DNA of 52,201 nt from Actinomadura sp. 6K520 (GCF_004349245.1 NZ_SMLC01000039.1:1-52201); one strand, 5' to 3'. Positions 33,949 through 43,660 are shown, counted from the first letter of the stretch. Notes: generated by a model not told the origin, from the letters alone. Numbers and translations are program-made.

Positions 33949-35268
33949 GTGGACCCCGGTGACGGTACTGCCCTGCTGACCGACCAGTACGAGCTGACCA
34001 TGCTCCAGGCCGCGCTCCGCAGCGGGGCGGCCGACCGGCGTGCGGTCTTCGAGGTGTTCGCGCGGAGCCTGCCCGCGGGCCGCCGGTACGGGGTCGTCGC
34101 GGGGACGGGGCGGCTGCTGGACGCGATCGAGGCGTTCCGCTTCGAGCCCGCCCAGCTGGAGTTCCTGGCCGCGAACGGCATCGTGGACGAGCCCACGCTG
34201 CGATGGCTGGAGAAGTACCGCTTCACCGGGGACGTCTACGGTTACGCCGAAGGCGACTGCTTCTTCCCGGAATCGCCGATCCTGGTGGTCGAGGGGACGT
34301 TCGGGGAGGCCGTCCTCCTGGAGACCCTCGCCCTGTCGATCCTCAACCACGACTGCGCGATCGCGTCCGCGGCGTCCCGGATGGTCCAGGCCGCCCAGGA
34401 CCGGCCCCTCATCGAGATGGGGTCGCGGCGCACCCACGAGCGCGCCGCCGTGGCCGCCGCACGCGCCGCCTACATCGCGGGGTTCGCCACCACGTCCAAC
34501 CTTGAGGCGGGCCGCCGCTACGGCGTGCCGACCGCCGGGACGAGCGCCCACTCGTTCACCCTCCTGCACGGCAGCGAGCGGCACGCGTTCGAAGCGCAGC
34601 TCGCCTCGCTCGGGGCGGACACCACGCTCCTCGTCGACACCTACGACGTCGAACGGGCCGTCCGCACCGGCGTGGACCTCGCCGGGCCGTCCCTCGGCGG
34701 CGTGCGGCTTGACAGCGGCGACCTCGGCGTGCTGGCGCGCCGCGTCCGGGAGCAGCTCGACTCGCTGGGCGCGGACGGCACCCGCATCGTGGTCACCGGC
34801 GACCTCGACGAGTACGGCATCGCGGCCCTCGCCGCGGCGCCCGTGGACGGCTACGGCGTGGGGACGTCCCTGGTGACCGGTTCGGGCGCCCCCACGGCGT
34901 CCCTCGTCTACAAGCTCGTCGCCCGGGCGGACGGCCCCGGCGAGGACGCTCCCGTCCGCCCGGTGGAGAAGCGCTCCCCCGGCAAGCCGAGCCGCGGCGG
35001 GCGCAAGACGGCCGTCCGCCGCCTCGACGGGCACGGCGTCGCCCGCGCCGAGGCCGTCTTCACGGGCGAGGCCACCCCGGGCCCCCGCGACCGTGTCCTG
35101 CACGTCCCGCTGGTGCGCGACGGCGAGATCGTCGGACGCGAACCGCTCACCGCGAGCAGGGAACGCCACGCCCGCGCGGTCGCGGAACTGCCGGCGTCGG
35201 CGGTGCGCCTCTCCCGCGGCGAGCCCGCCGTCCCCACCGAGTTCACCGGCGACGGCACGCGCCCATGA
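33949..35268 (+). CDS. pncB: Nicotinate phosphoribosyltransferase
   Basis: A 439-residue enzyme converting nicotinate and PRPP to nicotinate mononucleotide in NAD salvage. Motifs: ALLTDQYELTMLQAAL at the start, SRMVQAAQDRPLIEMGSRRTHE, AGTSAHSFTLLH with the catalytic His, GGVRLDSGDLG, and GYGVGTSLVTG for phosphate binding. GTG 33949 lies seven bases after a TAGGGT box, giving a leaderless mRNA; an in-frame start at 33898 is possible but lacks conserved sequence. It is divergent from clpS and upstream of pncA. Confidence 0.95.
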   Translation: MDPGDGTALLTDQYELTMLQAALRSGAADRRAVFEVFARSLPAGRRYGVVAGTGRLLDAIEAFRFEPAQLEFLAANGIVDEPTLRWLEKYRFTGDVYGYAEGDCFFPESPILVVEGTFGEAVLLETLALSILNHDCAIASAASRMVQAAQDRPLIEMGSRRTHERAAVAAARAAYIAGFATTSNLEAGRRYGVPTAGTSAHSFTLLHGSERHAFEAQLASLGADTTLLVDTYDVERAVRTGVDLAGPSLGGVRLDSGDLGVLARRVREQLDSLGADGTRIVVTGDLDEYGIAALAAAPVDGYGVGTSLVTGSGAPTASLVYKLVARADGPGEDAPVRPVEKRSPGKPSRGGRKTAVRRLDGHGVARAEAVFTGEATPGPRDRVLHVPLVRDGEIVGREPLTASRERHARAVAELPASAVRLSRGEPAVPTEFTGDGTRP

Positions 35269-35343
35269 GCCGTGCCCCCGCGCTGGGATAGCGTCCCTGG
35301 TGTCTGGGCAAGTCCCGAGGAGAAACCTGTACAGGGAGCGCTC

Positions 35344-35925
35344 ATGGGCAAGAAGGCTCTGATCATCGTCGACGTGCAGAACGACTTCTGCGAGGGCGGC
35401 TCGCTCGGCGTCGGCGGCGGCGCCGACGTGGCGGCCGCCATCTCCGGGCACGTGGCCGGGCACCGGTCCGACTACGCCCACATCGTGGCGACCCGCGACT
35501 TCCACCTCGACCCGGGCGACCACTTCTCCGCGGAACCCGACTTCGTCGACTCGTGGCCGGCGCACTGCGTGATCGGCACCCCCGGCGCCGACTTCCACCC
35601 CAACCTCGCGCTCGCCCCCATCGAGGCGGTGTTCAGCAAGGGCCACGAGCACGCCGCCTACAGCGGCTTCGAAGGCGTCTCCGACGACGAGCAGCCGCTC
35701 GCGGACTGGCTCGCCGGCCGCGGCGTCGACGCCGTGGACATCGTCGGCATCGCCACCGACCACTGCGTCCGCGCCACCGCCGTGGACGCCTCCCGCGCGG
35801 GCCTTCGCACCACCGTCCTCCTCGACCTCACCGCCGGTGTCGCCAAGCCCACCGTCGACAAGGCCCTGGAGGAGATGGCGCAGGAGGGGGTCACCCTCAC
35901 CGGCGCCCCCGTGGTGACCGCCTGA
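35344..35925 (+). CDS. pncA: Nicotinamidase (pyrazinamidase)
   Basis: A 193-residue isochorismatase-fold amidase converting nicotinamide to nicotinate, which feeds pncB just upstream. The triad is Asp10 (IVDVQNDF), Lys99 and Cys141 (ATDHCVRAT). Metal ligands Asp52, His54 and His60 lie in TRDFHLDPGDHF. ATG 35344 has AGGGAG at good distance. The pair makes a complete nicotinamide salvage unit. A TAGCGT box near 35289 suggests its own promoter in the 75-bp gap. Confidence 0.95.
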   Translation: MGKKALIIVDVQNDFCEGGSLGVGGGADVAAAISGHVAGHRSDYAHIVATRDFHLDPGDHFSAEPDFVDSWPAHCVIGTPGADFHPNLALAPIEAVFSKGHEHAAYSGFEGVSDDEQPLADWLAGRGVDAVDIVGIATDHCVRATAVDASRAGLRTTVLLDLTAGVAKPTVDKALEEMAQEGVTLTGAPVVTA

Positions 35926-36001
35926 CCACGACCGGCTCCGGGGGGATCATCATCGCGGGCGCCCCGGGACCCCAGCGCGCACCGGTTCCGGTCTCGCCGG
36001 G

Positions 36002-37264
36002 TCACAGGAAGCGGCGGATGGGGTTGACCGCCGCCTCCTTGACGCGCTGGGAGGTGGAGCGGTCGTCCCAGCGGGCGTGGTCGATCCGCACGCTGCGGGC
36101 CAGGTCCTCGTCGAAGTGGTCGTGCAGGGTCGCGGTGAGGCGGTCGTCGATGACCGCCAGCATGACCTCTTCGTCGTGGTCGAGGGACCGGCGGTTGAAG
36201 TTGGTGGAGCCGACGAGGGCGACCGTGTCGTCCATCAGGACGATCTTGGTGTGCAGCATCGTGGGCTGGTACTGGAAGATGCGCACGCCGCAGTCCAGGA
36301 GTGTCTGGTAGTGGCGCTGGCTTGCCAGCCGGCTGACGCGCTTGTCGGCGTGCGGGCCGGGCAGCAGGAGCTCGATCCGCACGCCGCGGCTCGCGGTGGC
36401 GCACAGCAGCTCGGTGAAGTAGTCGTCGGGGGCGAAATAGGCGGAGGCCAGCCGGACGCGGTGCCGTGCCGATTCCAGCACGACACGGATGAGGGTCTGC
36501 ATGTCCTGCCAGCCGATACTGGCCGAGCCCCGGACGACCTGGACGACCGCGTCCCCGGCCGGGGGCTGCTCGGTGAAGCGGTCGCGTTCGTCCATCAGGT
36601 CGGGGTGGCTTTCGGCCCAGCTCTGCGCGAACGCGGCGGCCACGCCGTCGACCGAGGGCCCCCGGATCTGGAAGTGGGTGTCCCGCCATTCGCCGGAGTC
36701 GCGGGCGTCGCCGCACCATTCCTCGGCTATGCCGACTCCGCCGGTATAGGCGACGTGCTCGTCGACGACCAGGACCTTGCGGTGGCAGCGGTGGTTCTGC
36801 TTGAACGGTGACAGCTGGTGGGGCTTGCGGAACCAGGCCACCGTCACCCCCGCCTCCTGCATCCGGTCCAGCAGGTCCTTCTCGATCTTCAGGCTCCCGA
36901 CCCCGTCCAGCAGCAGGCGGACGCGGACTCCGGCGCGGGCCCGGTCGGCCAGCGCCTCGGCGAACTCGGTGGCGATGTCCCCGCGCCAGTAGACGTAGGT
37001 CATCATGTCGACGGTGTTCCGCGCGGCCCGGATCGAGTCCAGCATCGCCGGGAAGATCTCGTCGCCGTTGCGAAGCGGGACCACCGCGTTGCCCTCGGTC
37101 GCCGCGATCCCGATCAGCCGCTCCAGCCGCCGCCGGATCCGGAAGCGCTCATCGCCGTTCCGCGGCTTCCGCTGCCGCGGGAGGGCATCCGGCGCCGACG
37201 CACCGCGGGGACGCTCCGGCGGGTCCGCCGTGAGGTCGTCCGGGGGGCTGGCTTGGTCGGTCAT
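36002..37264 (-). CDS. Phospholipase D-family protein, cardiolipin synthase-like
   Basis: A 420-residue protein with two HKD motifs: His161-x-Lys163-x4-Asp168 (HRKVLVVDEHVAYTGG) and His338-x-Lys340-x4-Asp345 (HTKIVLMDDTVALVGSTN). The spacing and MTYVYWRGDIA segment match cardiolipin synthase B-type enzymes. No membrane helices are predicted, unlike Cls-A proteins; the first 40 residues are disordered and Pro-rich. It would transfer phosphatidyl groups or hydrolyse a phosphodiester. ATG 37264 follows GAGGAGA. Confidence 0.88.
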   Translation of the reverse strand: MTDQASPPDDLTADPPERPRGASAPDALPRQRKPRNGDERFRIRRRLERLIGIAATEGNAVVPLRNGDEIFPAMLDSIRAARNTVDMMTYVYWRGDIATEFAEALADRARAGVRVRLLLDGVGSLKIEKDLLDRMQEAGVTVAWFRKPHQLSPFKQNHRCHRKVLVVDEHVAYTGGVGIAEEWCGDARDSGEWRDTHFQIRGPSVDGVAAAFAQSWAESHPDLMDERDRFTEQPPAGDAVVQVVRGSASIGWQDMQTLIRVVLESARHRVRLASAYFAPDDYFTELLCATASRGVRIELLLPGPHADKRVSRLASQRHYQTLLDCGVRIFQYQPTMLHTKIVLMDDTVALVGSTNFNRRSLDHDEEVMLAVIDDRLTATLHDHFDEDLARSVRIDHARWDDRSTSQRVKEAAVNPIRRFL

Positions 37265-37447
37265 CGCGGCTCTCCTCGGTGCCCTGAGCGATGGGGGCAG
37301 AGTCACCTTATGGCCGGTTTTTCGTGCTATACGCAGTTCACCGTGCTGAGCTGCGGTGACGAGACCCGGTGCGCGCGTGCCCGCGCAGGCGGAAACCGGC
37401 GCCCGCCCTGCCGGTGCGCGTCCCCCGCTCGCCCCCGGCCGGGGACG

Positions 37448-39220
37448 TCAGTGGCGGCGTTTCGCGGCCCATTCGCGGATCTTGGCGATGCGCTTCCGCA
37501 CGTCCTCGGCGGTGGCCTGGGCGATGGCGGGGCCGCCGCACGCGGCGCGGAGTTCGGTGTGGATGACGCCGTGCGGCTTGCCGGTGCGGTGGTTCCAGGC
37601 CCCGACGAGGCCGTTCAGCTCCCGGCGGAGGGCGGCGATGTCCTCGGCGGCGGTGCGGTCGGCGCGGGGGTCGCCGGTCTTGCGCTTGCGCTCGCCGGCG
37701 ATCTGCTCGGCCTGCCGCTTGCGGAGCAGCGCCGACACCTGCTCGGGTTCCAGCAGGCCGGGGATGCCGAGGTACTCCTCCTCCTCGGCGGAGCCCGGCT
37801 CGGCGTGCATGCCGAACTCGCCGCCGTCGTAGAGGACGCGGTCGAACGTGGCGGACGCCTCGACCGTCTCGAACGGCAGCTCCTCCCCCACGTCGGAGGT
37901 GTCCTGCCTGCGGTTGGCCTCGGCGAGGAGCTCGTCGTCCAGGCCGTCCTCCCGGACGGGACGGTCGAGGACGTGGTCGCGCTCGGTCTCCATCTCGGCG
38001 GCGTGCCCCATCAGCGTCGGCACCGACGGCAGGAAGACCGAGGCCGTCTCGCCGCGCCTGCGGGCGCGGACGAAACGGCCGATGGCCTGCGCGAAGAACA
38101 GCGGCGTGCTGGTGGACGTGGCGTAGACGCCGACGGCGAGGCGCGGGATGTCGACGCCCTCGGAGACCATCCGGACCGCGACCATCCAGCGGTCGTCGGT
38201 CTCCCCGAACTGCTTGATCTTCTTCGACGCGGTCGGGTCGTCCGACAGCACGACCGTGGCGCCCTGGCCGGTGACGGCGCGCAGCATCCTGGCGTAGGCG
38301 CGGGCGGCCTCGTGGTCGGTCGCGATGACCAGGCCGCCCGCGTCCGGGATGGCACGGCGCAGCTCGGTGAGCCGGCGGTCGGCCGCGCCGAGGACCTGCC
38401 CGATCCAGTCGCCCTTGGGGTCGAGGGCGGCGCGCCACGCCTGGGCGGTCTGGTCCTGGGTGAGCGGCTCGCCGAGCGTCGCGGTGATCTCGTCGCCGGC
38501 CCGGGTGCGCCAGCGCATCTCCCCCGCGTACGCGAGGAAGATCACCGGGCGGACGACGCCGTCGGCGAGGGCGGGGCCGTAGCCGTAGGTGTAGTCGGCG
38601 CGGCTGCGCCGGACGCCGTCCGGCCCCTCCTCGTACTGCACGAACGGGATCGGGTTGACGTCGGTGCGGAACGGCGTGCCGGACAGCGCGAGGCGCCGCG
38701 CGGCGGGCTCGAACGCCTCCCGGACGGCGTCGCCCCACGAGAGCCCGTCACCCGCGTGGTGGACCTCGTCGAAGATGACCAGCGACTTGCGCGACTCGGT
38801 GCGGTTGCGGTGCAGCGCGGGGCGCGCCGCGACGGTCGCGTAGGTGACGGCGACGCCGTGGAAGTCCTTGCCGACGGGCCCCTGCCCGTTCTGGTACTCC
38901 GGGTCGATCCTGATGCCGACGCGGGACGCCGACTCGGCCCACTGCCGCTTGAGGTGCTCGGTGGGGCAAACGACCGTGATCGCGGAGATGACGCGGCGTT
39001 CCATCAGCTCGCGGGCGAGGCGGAGCGCGAACGTCGTCTTCCCGGCGCCGGGCGTCGCGACGGTGAGGAAGTCGCGCGGGCCCGGCTTGGTGCCGTCCGT
39101 TCCGAAGTATGCCTCCAGCGCCTGCTGCTGCCAGGCGCGCAGGGACGACGCCGTCCCCCAGGCGGCCCGCTCGGGGAAGGCGGGAGGCATGCTCGATGCG
39201 GCGAAGGTGCTCACGGTCAT
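37448..39220 (-). CDS. Superfamily 2 DNA/RNA helicase
   Basis: A 590-residue SF2 helicase. Motif I is TPGAGKTT (Lys61), motif II DEVHH (151-155), motif III LSGTPFR, motif VI QAIGRFVRARR. A C-terminal, charged helical region (about 455-590) is specific to this actinobacterial family. It lies six bases after the metalloprotease gene on the same strand, so they may be co-transcribed. ATG 39220 lacks a ribosome binding site; a TAGCCT box three bases upstream overlaps the neighbouring stop codon. Substrate unknown; no nuclease or defence genes adjoin, so a DNA repair or RNA role is equally likely. Confidence 0.9.
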   Translation of the reverse strand: MTVSTFAASSMPPAFPERAAWGTASSLRAWQQQALEAYFGTDGTKPGPRDFLTVATPGAGKTTFALRLARELMERRVISAITVVCPTEHLKRQWAESASRVGIRIDPEYQNGQGPVGKDFHGVAVTYATVAARPALHRNRTESRKSLVIFDEVHHAGDGLSWGDAVREAFEPAARRLALSGTPFRTDVNPIPFVQYEEGPDGVRRSRADYTYGYGPALADGVVRPVIFLAYAGEMRWRTRAGDEITATLGEPLTQDQTAQAWRAALDPKGDWIGQVLGAADRRLTELRRAIPDAGGLVIATDHEAARAYARMLRAVTGQGATVVLSDDPTASKKIKQFGETDDRWMVAVRMVSEGVDIPRLAVGVYATSTSTPLFFAQAIGRFVRARRRGETASVFLPSVPTLMGHAAEMETERDHVLDRPVREDGLDDELLAEANRRQDTSDVGEELPFETVEASATFDRVLYDGGEFGMHAEPGSAEEEEYLGIPGLLEPEQVSALLRKRQAEQIAGERKRKTGDPRADRTAAEDIAALRRELNGLVGAWNHRTGKPHGVIHTELRAACGGPAIAQATAEDVRKRIAKIREWAAKRRH

Positions 39221-39226
39221 TGAAGG

Positions 39227-40258
39227 CTACCGAGGCGCACCGACAGATCGTGCTCCGGTCGCCGGTCCTGTGCCGAGATCCACACTCCGGGCGCCGCGCC
39301 GCGGGCCGCGGTAGGCGGCCCACGCCGCCCGGATGCGGCGCCCCTGACCTGCGGTGAACTCCCTCATGCAGGCGTCGTGGGCGTAGTCCATGAAGTTGTG
39401 GATGGGGTCGCGGCCCCGCTGCCGGCAGGTGTCGCGGAAGCGCGGGCAGCCGTCCGCCGGCCGCGCCTCGTACGGGGTGTCGGCGATCCCGTCGCCGGGT
39501 GAGCGGCACCCGTTCTCGAACGTGTGGAAGAGGCCGAGCCAGTGCCCGATCTCGTGGACGGCCGTGTACCCGCGGTCGTAGTGGCGGAACGACCCGCCCG
39601 GCAGGCTGCGGTAGTCGATGACGACGCCGTCCATGTGCGGCTTCCTCCGGTACCACTGGGGGAACGTGGAGAAGCCCAGGACGTCCGTGCCCACGGCGGC
39701 GGTGTAGACGTTGAGCGTGCCGCGTCCTCCCTTGCGCAGCCGCCTCTTCATCGAGCTCTCGTACGTTCGCGGTCTGTAGAACCACGCCGCGCTGTTGGTG
39801 TGGCCGTAGCTGTCCAGACGGAACCGGACGCGGGTGTCCACGCCGCCCTTCGCTCCCCCGTACGCGGCGTTCAGCGTGGAGATCTGCCGGCGGACGTCGT
39901 TCTTCGACAGCCATCCGGTGCGTCCGTTGCGGATCACGTGGAACCGCACGGGGACGACGAGGCGGCCCGCCCGGCGCATCGTGGAGTCGAGGCGCCGTTC
40001 GTCGGAGGTGCCGTATCGGTCGGCGAGCGTCCGGCGGAGATCGGCGAGCATGGCGACGACCTCCTCGTGCCCGAGGTGGGCATGGTCGCGGGGACGCGTC
40101 CCCGGATGGGACGTCCGGGCGCCGGAGTCCGGGCCGCACCCGTCGTCCTGCTCCGTCACCGGCGCCGCCCGGACCCGTGACCGGTCACCCACCGGAACGG
40201 AAAGCGAACACATCGTAACCATCAGTGCGCACAGCGAAACCCCGGCCAACCGCCGCAT
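39227..40258 (-). CDS. Secreted zinc metalloprotease, M43B (pappalysin-like)
   Basis: A 343-residue exported protease. An N-terminal signal peptide (LAGVSLCALMVTMCSLSVPVG) precedes a propeptide-like region. The metzincin motif HEIGHWLGLFH is at 235-245, with the Met-turn NFMDYAHDAC around 288-297. Several Cys in the C-terminal half suggest disulfides. The family digests extracellular proteins. ATG 40258 is chosen because the signal peptide starts there; GGGGGG lies just upstream. Confidence 0.9.
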   Translation of the reverse strand: MRRLAGVSLCALMVTMCSLSVPVGDRSRVRAAPVTEQDDGCGPDSGARTSHPGTRPRDHAHLGHEEVVAMLADLRRTLADRYGTSDERRLDSTMRRAGRLVVPVRFHVIRNGRTGWLSKNDVRRQISTLNAAYGGAKGGVDTRVRFRLDSYGHTNSAAWFYRPRTYESSMKRRLRKGGRGTLNVYTAAVGTDVLGFSTFPQWYRRKPHMDGVVIDYRSLPGGSFRHYDRGYTAVHEIGHWLGLFHTFENGCRSPGDGIADTPYEARPADGCPRFRDTCRQRGRDPIHNFMDYAHDACMREFTAGQGRRIRAAWAAYRGPRRGARSVDLGTGPATGARSVGAPR

Positions 40259-40452
40259 ACATCCCCCCGAATGTACGAACCCCGTATTTGTGTAATGGAA
40301 GTCCCGCGGTCAGCGTCTCACCGGGCAGAACCCGGCAAGGGACCGCTCACCGCGGGACCATGCGCGCGCACGCCGAAACCGACGGCGCGCCATCGGCCGC
40401 CTCCCGGCGGCCGGCTGCCAACGCTTCTCACCCTCGGCCGGATGAGAAGCGG

Positions 40453-40713
40453 TCACTCCTTGCCCTCGCCGCCCGACTTCATGGACTCGTAGATCTCCTT
40501 GCACTCCGGGCAGACGGGGTACTTCTTCGGATCCCGGTTCGGCACCCAGACCTTGCCGCACAGCGCGATCACCGGCGTTCCGGTCACCGCACTCTCGGTG
40601 ATCTTGGCCTTCTTCACGTAGTGGGCGAACCGCTCATGGTCGCCGTCACCGTGCGACAGGTCAGGCCGTACATCGCGCTCGGTGTCGCTGTCGGGAAGGA
40701 TCTTCGTACTCAC
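40453..40713 (-). CDS. DUF3039-family small zinc-ribbon-like protein
   Basis: An 86-residue actinobacterial protein. The conserved core runs DGDHERFAHYVKKAKITESAVTGTPVIALCGKVWVPNRDPKKYPVCPECKEIYE; the Cys of LCGK with the PVCPEC pair suggests a metal-binding ribbon. GTG 40713 lies six bases after a TAAGGT box, so probably leaderless, with that box overlapping the YqgE stop. The function is unknown. Confidence 0.92.
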   Translation of the reverse strand: MSTKILPDSDTERDVRPDLSHGDGDHERFAHYVKKAKITESAVTGTPVIALCGKVWVPNRDPKKYPVCPECKEIYESMKSGGEGKE

Positions 40714-40722
40714 GTGTTCACC

Positions 40723-41307
40723 TTAGTTCAGCGTGGGGTCCTCGGGAAAAGTGGAGACGAACGCCAGGTCGCCGCCCTGCCTGCGCAGCACCTCCTGCCA
40801 GAGCCGGTCCGGGTCTGCGGCGAAGACGTCCCCGGCCTCGGCCGGCACGAGGTACCACGAACCGTCCTCGATCTCGGCGCGCAGCTGACCGGCCGCCCAT
40901 CCGGCGTAGCCGGCGAACACCCGCAGCTGCAGCAGTTCGGCGGCCAGCAGACCGGGCGGGGCCTCCAGGTCGACCAGGCCCACCCTGGACACCTCGGCGC
41001 CGCCGTCCAGCGCCCGCCACCCTAGCGGCTCCTCCTCACCGGGGAGACGGGCCAGGGCCAGCGCGTTCTCCAGCGCGACCGGGCCGCCCTGGAACACCAC
41101 GGCGGGCCCGGTGGCGAGCTCGGCCCAGGGCGGCAGCACGCGGTCGACGGGAATCTCGGTCGGCCGGTTGAGGACGACGCCCAACGTGCCGCCCTCGCCG
41201 TCGTGCTCGACGAGCAGCACGACGCTCCGCCGAAAGTTGGGATCCTCCAGCTGAGGGGTCGCGACCAGCAGGAGCCCCACCCTGATGCCGTCTTCCATGG
41301 GTTCCAT
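40723..41307 (-). CDS. YqgE/AlgH-family protein
   Basis: A 194-residue protein of the UPF0301 family: GLLLVATPQLEDPNFRRSVVLLVEHDGEGGTLGVVLNRPTEI and VFQGGPVALENALAL, ending GYAGWAAGQLRAEIEDGSWYLVPA. This is the full YqgE pattern. The biochemical function is not established (AlgH was linked to alginate regulation in Pseudomonas). The start is ATG 41307 or ATG 41298; neither has a clear ribosome binding site. It is upstream of DUF3039 with a 9-bp gap. Confidence 0.92.
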   Translation of the reverse strand: MEPMEDGIRVGLLLVATPQLEDPNFRRSVVLLVEHDGEGGTLGVVLNRPTEIPVDRVLPPWAELATGPAVVFQGGPVALENALALARLPGEEEPLGWRALDGGAEVSRVGLVDLEAPPGLLAAELLQLRVFAGYAGWAAGQLRAEIEDGSWYLVPAEAGDVFAADPDRLWQEVLRRQGGDLAFVSTFPEDPTLN

Positions 41308-41467
41308 GATGCGTTGCGCCGACCTCCGGCGGCACGCTCCCCCACTCGTTAGCCTGTTACGCATTCCTATCGATGGGGATATCGGCACCACAAGGTCCTA
41401 GGTTAAGAATGATCTGGCATCACCGGCCACCCGCTTGGCGTACGCCGGGCGGCCAAGGAGGACAGCG

Positions 41468-42112
41468 ATGCAGTTGCCGCGGGTCGTCATCGCCGCCGTG
41501 TTCGCCGTCATCGCGGCGCTGATCGCGGTCCCGGCCATCATCAACAGCACGTCGGGCGAGTCGAGCGCGTCCACCTCGGCCACCACGTCCGGCAGCCCGA
41601 GCCCCTCCGGGTCGGACACCTCACCGGCGCCGAACCCGTCCGGGACGTCGGCGTCGCCCCCCGCGCAGCCGGTGACCGCCTCGATCGGGTCGGAGGTCTC
41701 CTGCCCGGCCCGCACGGTGCAGGTCACCGTCCGCAACACCGGCGACCGCACCGAGGACTTCGGGATCGAGAAGAACGACGACACCGCCGCGATCCCCGGC
41801 GAGATCCCCGCGAACTCGACCCGGACGGTCGCCGTCAAGCTCCGCGAGGACCGCACCACCCGCGTCACCGTCAACTGGGCCAACAAGCGGATCGGCAGCG
41901 CGACCGTCAAGGCCGACTGCGAGAAGGCGGGCGCGGCGCCGGCGCCGACAAAGACACCGCCGGAAGAGCTCCCCAGCACCGGACCGGACACGGTCCTCTG
42001 GGCACGCGGCGCGACCGGCGTGGCCATCATCCTCACCGGCGCGATCATCTTCTGGTACGGCGGAATCTGGCCCCGCCGCCGCGAGCAGGTCTTCCCCAAG
42101 AAGGGGGGATGA
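41468..42112 (+). CDS. LPXTG-type cell-surface protein
   Basis: A 214-residue protein with an N-terminal signal or anchor helix (5-25), a Ser/Thr/Pro-rich stretch (28-68), a small beta-rich domain with Cys79 and Cys151 possibly forming a disulfide, and a C-terminal sorting signal. The latter is LPSTG (168-172), a hydrophobic helix (182-199) and a basic tail PRRREQ. Sortase would attach it to peptidoglycan. ATG 41468 has a perfect AAGGAGG eight bases upstream. No sortase gene is in the window. Function of the small domain is unknown. Confidence 0.82.
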   Translation: MQLPRVVIAAVFAVIAALIAVPAIINSTSGESSASTSATTSGSPSPSGSDTSPAPNPSGTSASPPAQPVTASIGSEVSCPARTVQVTVRNTGDRTEDFGIEKNDDTAAIPGEIPANSTRTVAVKLREDRTTRVTVNWANKRIGSATVKADCEKAGAAPAPTKTPPEELPSTGPDTVLWARGATGVAIILTGAIIFWYGGIWPRRREQVFPKKGG

Positions 42113-42140
42113 CCCGCTCGGGCTCCCGCTCCGCGGCCGG

Positions 42141-43544
42141 TCAGGCTTCGGTGCGGGGGCGGCCGCCGGCTGCTTCGCGGACGGCGCCGGCGACGAAGTT
42201 GCTGACGTCGGGGTGGAAGACGCTGGGGACGATGTAGTTGGGCCCCAGCTCGTCGGGCGTCACGACCTCGGCGAGGGCCTTGGCGGCGGCGGCGAGCATG
42301 TCCATGGTGACGATGTCGGCCTGCGCGTCCAGGAGGCCGCGGAAGACGCCGGGGAACGCCAGCACGTTGTTGATCTGGTTGGGGTAGTCGCTGCGTCCGG
42401 TGGCGACGACGGCGGCGTGCTCGCGGGCCTCGTCCGGGTCGACCTCGGGCTCGGGGTTGGCGAGCGCGAACACGATCGCGTCGTCGTTCATCGTGGCGAT
42501 GTCGTCGCCGGTCAGGATGCCGGGGGCCGAGACGCCGATGAACACGTCCGCGTCCTTGACGGCGCCGCGCAGGTCGCCCGCGTAGCACTCGGCGTTGGTG
42601 TGGTCGGCGATCCAGGACAGCGAGTCGTCCATGTCCTCGCGGCCCTTGTGGACGGCGCCCAGGTAGTCGCAGACGACGAGGTCGCGGGCGCCCGCGTGCA
42701 TGAGCAGCTTCAGGATGGCGGTGCCGGCGGCTCCCGCGCCCGCCATCGTGATGCGGACGGAGCCGATGTCCTTGCCGACGACGCGCAGCGCGTTGGTCAG
42801 CGCGGCGAGCACGCAGATCGCGGTGCCGTGCTGGTCGTCGTGGAAGACCGGGATGTCGAGCAGCTCGCGCAGCCGGGCCTCGACCTCGAAGCAGCGCGGC
42901 GCGGAGATGTCCTCCAGGTTGATGCCGCCGAACGCGGGCGCGAGGATCTGGACGGTCCGGACGATCTCGTCGGTGTCCTGGGTGTCGAGGCAGATCGGCC
43001 ACGCGTCGATCCCGGCGAACCGCTTGAACAGGGCCGCCTTGCCCTCCATGACGGGCAGCGCGGCCTCCGGGCCGATGTTGCCGAGGCCGAGCACGGCCGA
43101 GCCGTCGGTGACGACGGCGACGCTGTTGCGCTTGACCGTCAGCCGGCGGACGTCCTCGGGGTTGCGGGCGATGGCGAGCGAGACGCGGGCGACGCCCGGC
43201 GTGTAGGCCATCGACAGCTCGTCGCGGTTGCGCAGCGGCACCTTGGACTGCATCTCTATCTTGCCGCCGAGGTGCATCAGGAACGTCCGGTCGCTGACCT
43301 TGTGGATCTTGACGGACTCGATCTGCTCCAGCGCGGCGGCGATCGCCTCGGCGTGCTGGGTGTCGCGGGTCGCGATCGTGACGTCGATGCGCAGCGTCTC
43401 GTGGCCGGCGGTGTTGACGTCGAGGGCCGTGACGATGCCGCCCGCGTTCTCGACGACGTGGGTGATCTGGCTGACGGCCCTGCCGCCCGCCGGCACCTCC
43501 AGCCGGACGGTGATGGAGTACGACACGCTCGGCACGCTCGCCAC
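42141..43544 (-). CDS. NAD(P)-dependent malic enzyme with N-terminal ACT domain
   Basis: A 467-residue enzyme converting malate to pyruvate and CO2. An ACT domain (about 5-80, SYSITVRLEVPAGG...) suggests allosteric control by an amino acid or other small ligand. The catalytic part has the malic motif MAYTPGVARVSLAIA, KRNSVAVVTDGSAVLGLGNIG, FHDDQHGTAI with the metal-site Asp residues, and the Rossmann loop AGAGAAGTAILKLL. GTG 43544 follows GAGGGAG by about ten bases. Confidence 0.94.
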   Translation of the reverse strand: MASVPSVSYSITVRLEVPAGGRAVSQITHVVENAGGIVTALDVNTAGHETLRIDVTIATRDTQHAEAIAAALEQIESVKIHKVSDRTFLMHLGGKIEMQSKVPLRNRDELSMAYTPGVARVSLAIARNPEDVRRLTVKRNSVAVVTDGSAVLGLGNIGPEAALPVMEGKAALFKRFAGIDAWPICLDTQDTDEIVRTVQILAPAFGGINLEDISAPRCFEVEARLRELLDIPVFHDDQHGTAICVLAALTNALRVVGKDIGSVRITMAGAGAAGTAILKLLMHAGARDLVVCDYLGAVHKGREDMDDSLSWIADHTNAECYAGDLRGAVKDADVFIGVSAPGILTGDDIATMNDDAIVFALANPEPEVDPDEAREHAAVVATGRSDYPNQINNVLAFPGVFRGLLDAQADIVTMDMLAAAAKALAEVVTPDELGPNYIVPSVFHPDVSNFVAGAVREAAGGRPRTEA

Positions 43545-43660
43545 GGCAAATGCTCCCTCTGCTCCGGGTTGTCCACGCGTCCCGCGCGCCTCGCTCCGGT
43601 CCGGGGCGGGCGGGCCGGGACGGTGCGTCCGGGGGCCGCGGCCCGGTCGCGTCCCGCGGC

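Noticed and set aside
36818..39223. 801-codon plus-strand ORF opposite the helicase and PLD genes
   Set aside because: Antisense shadow: repetitive Gly/Arg/Val content and no domain, while the minus strand encodes complete helicase and HKD motifs.
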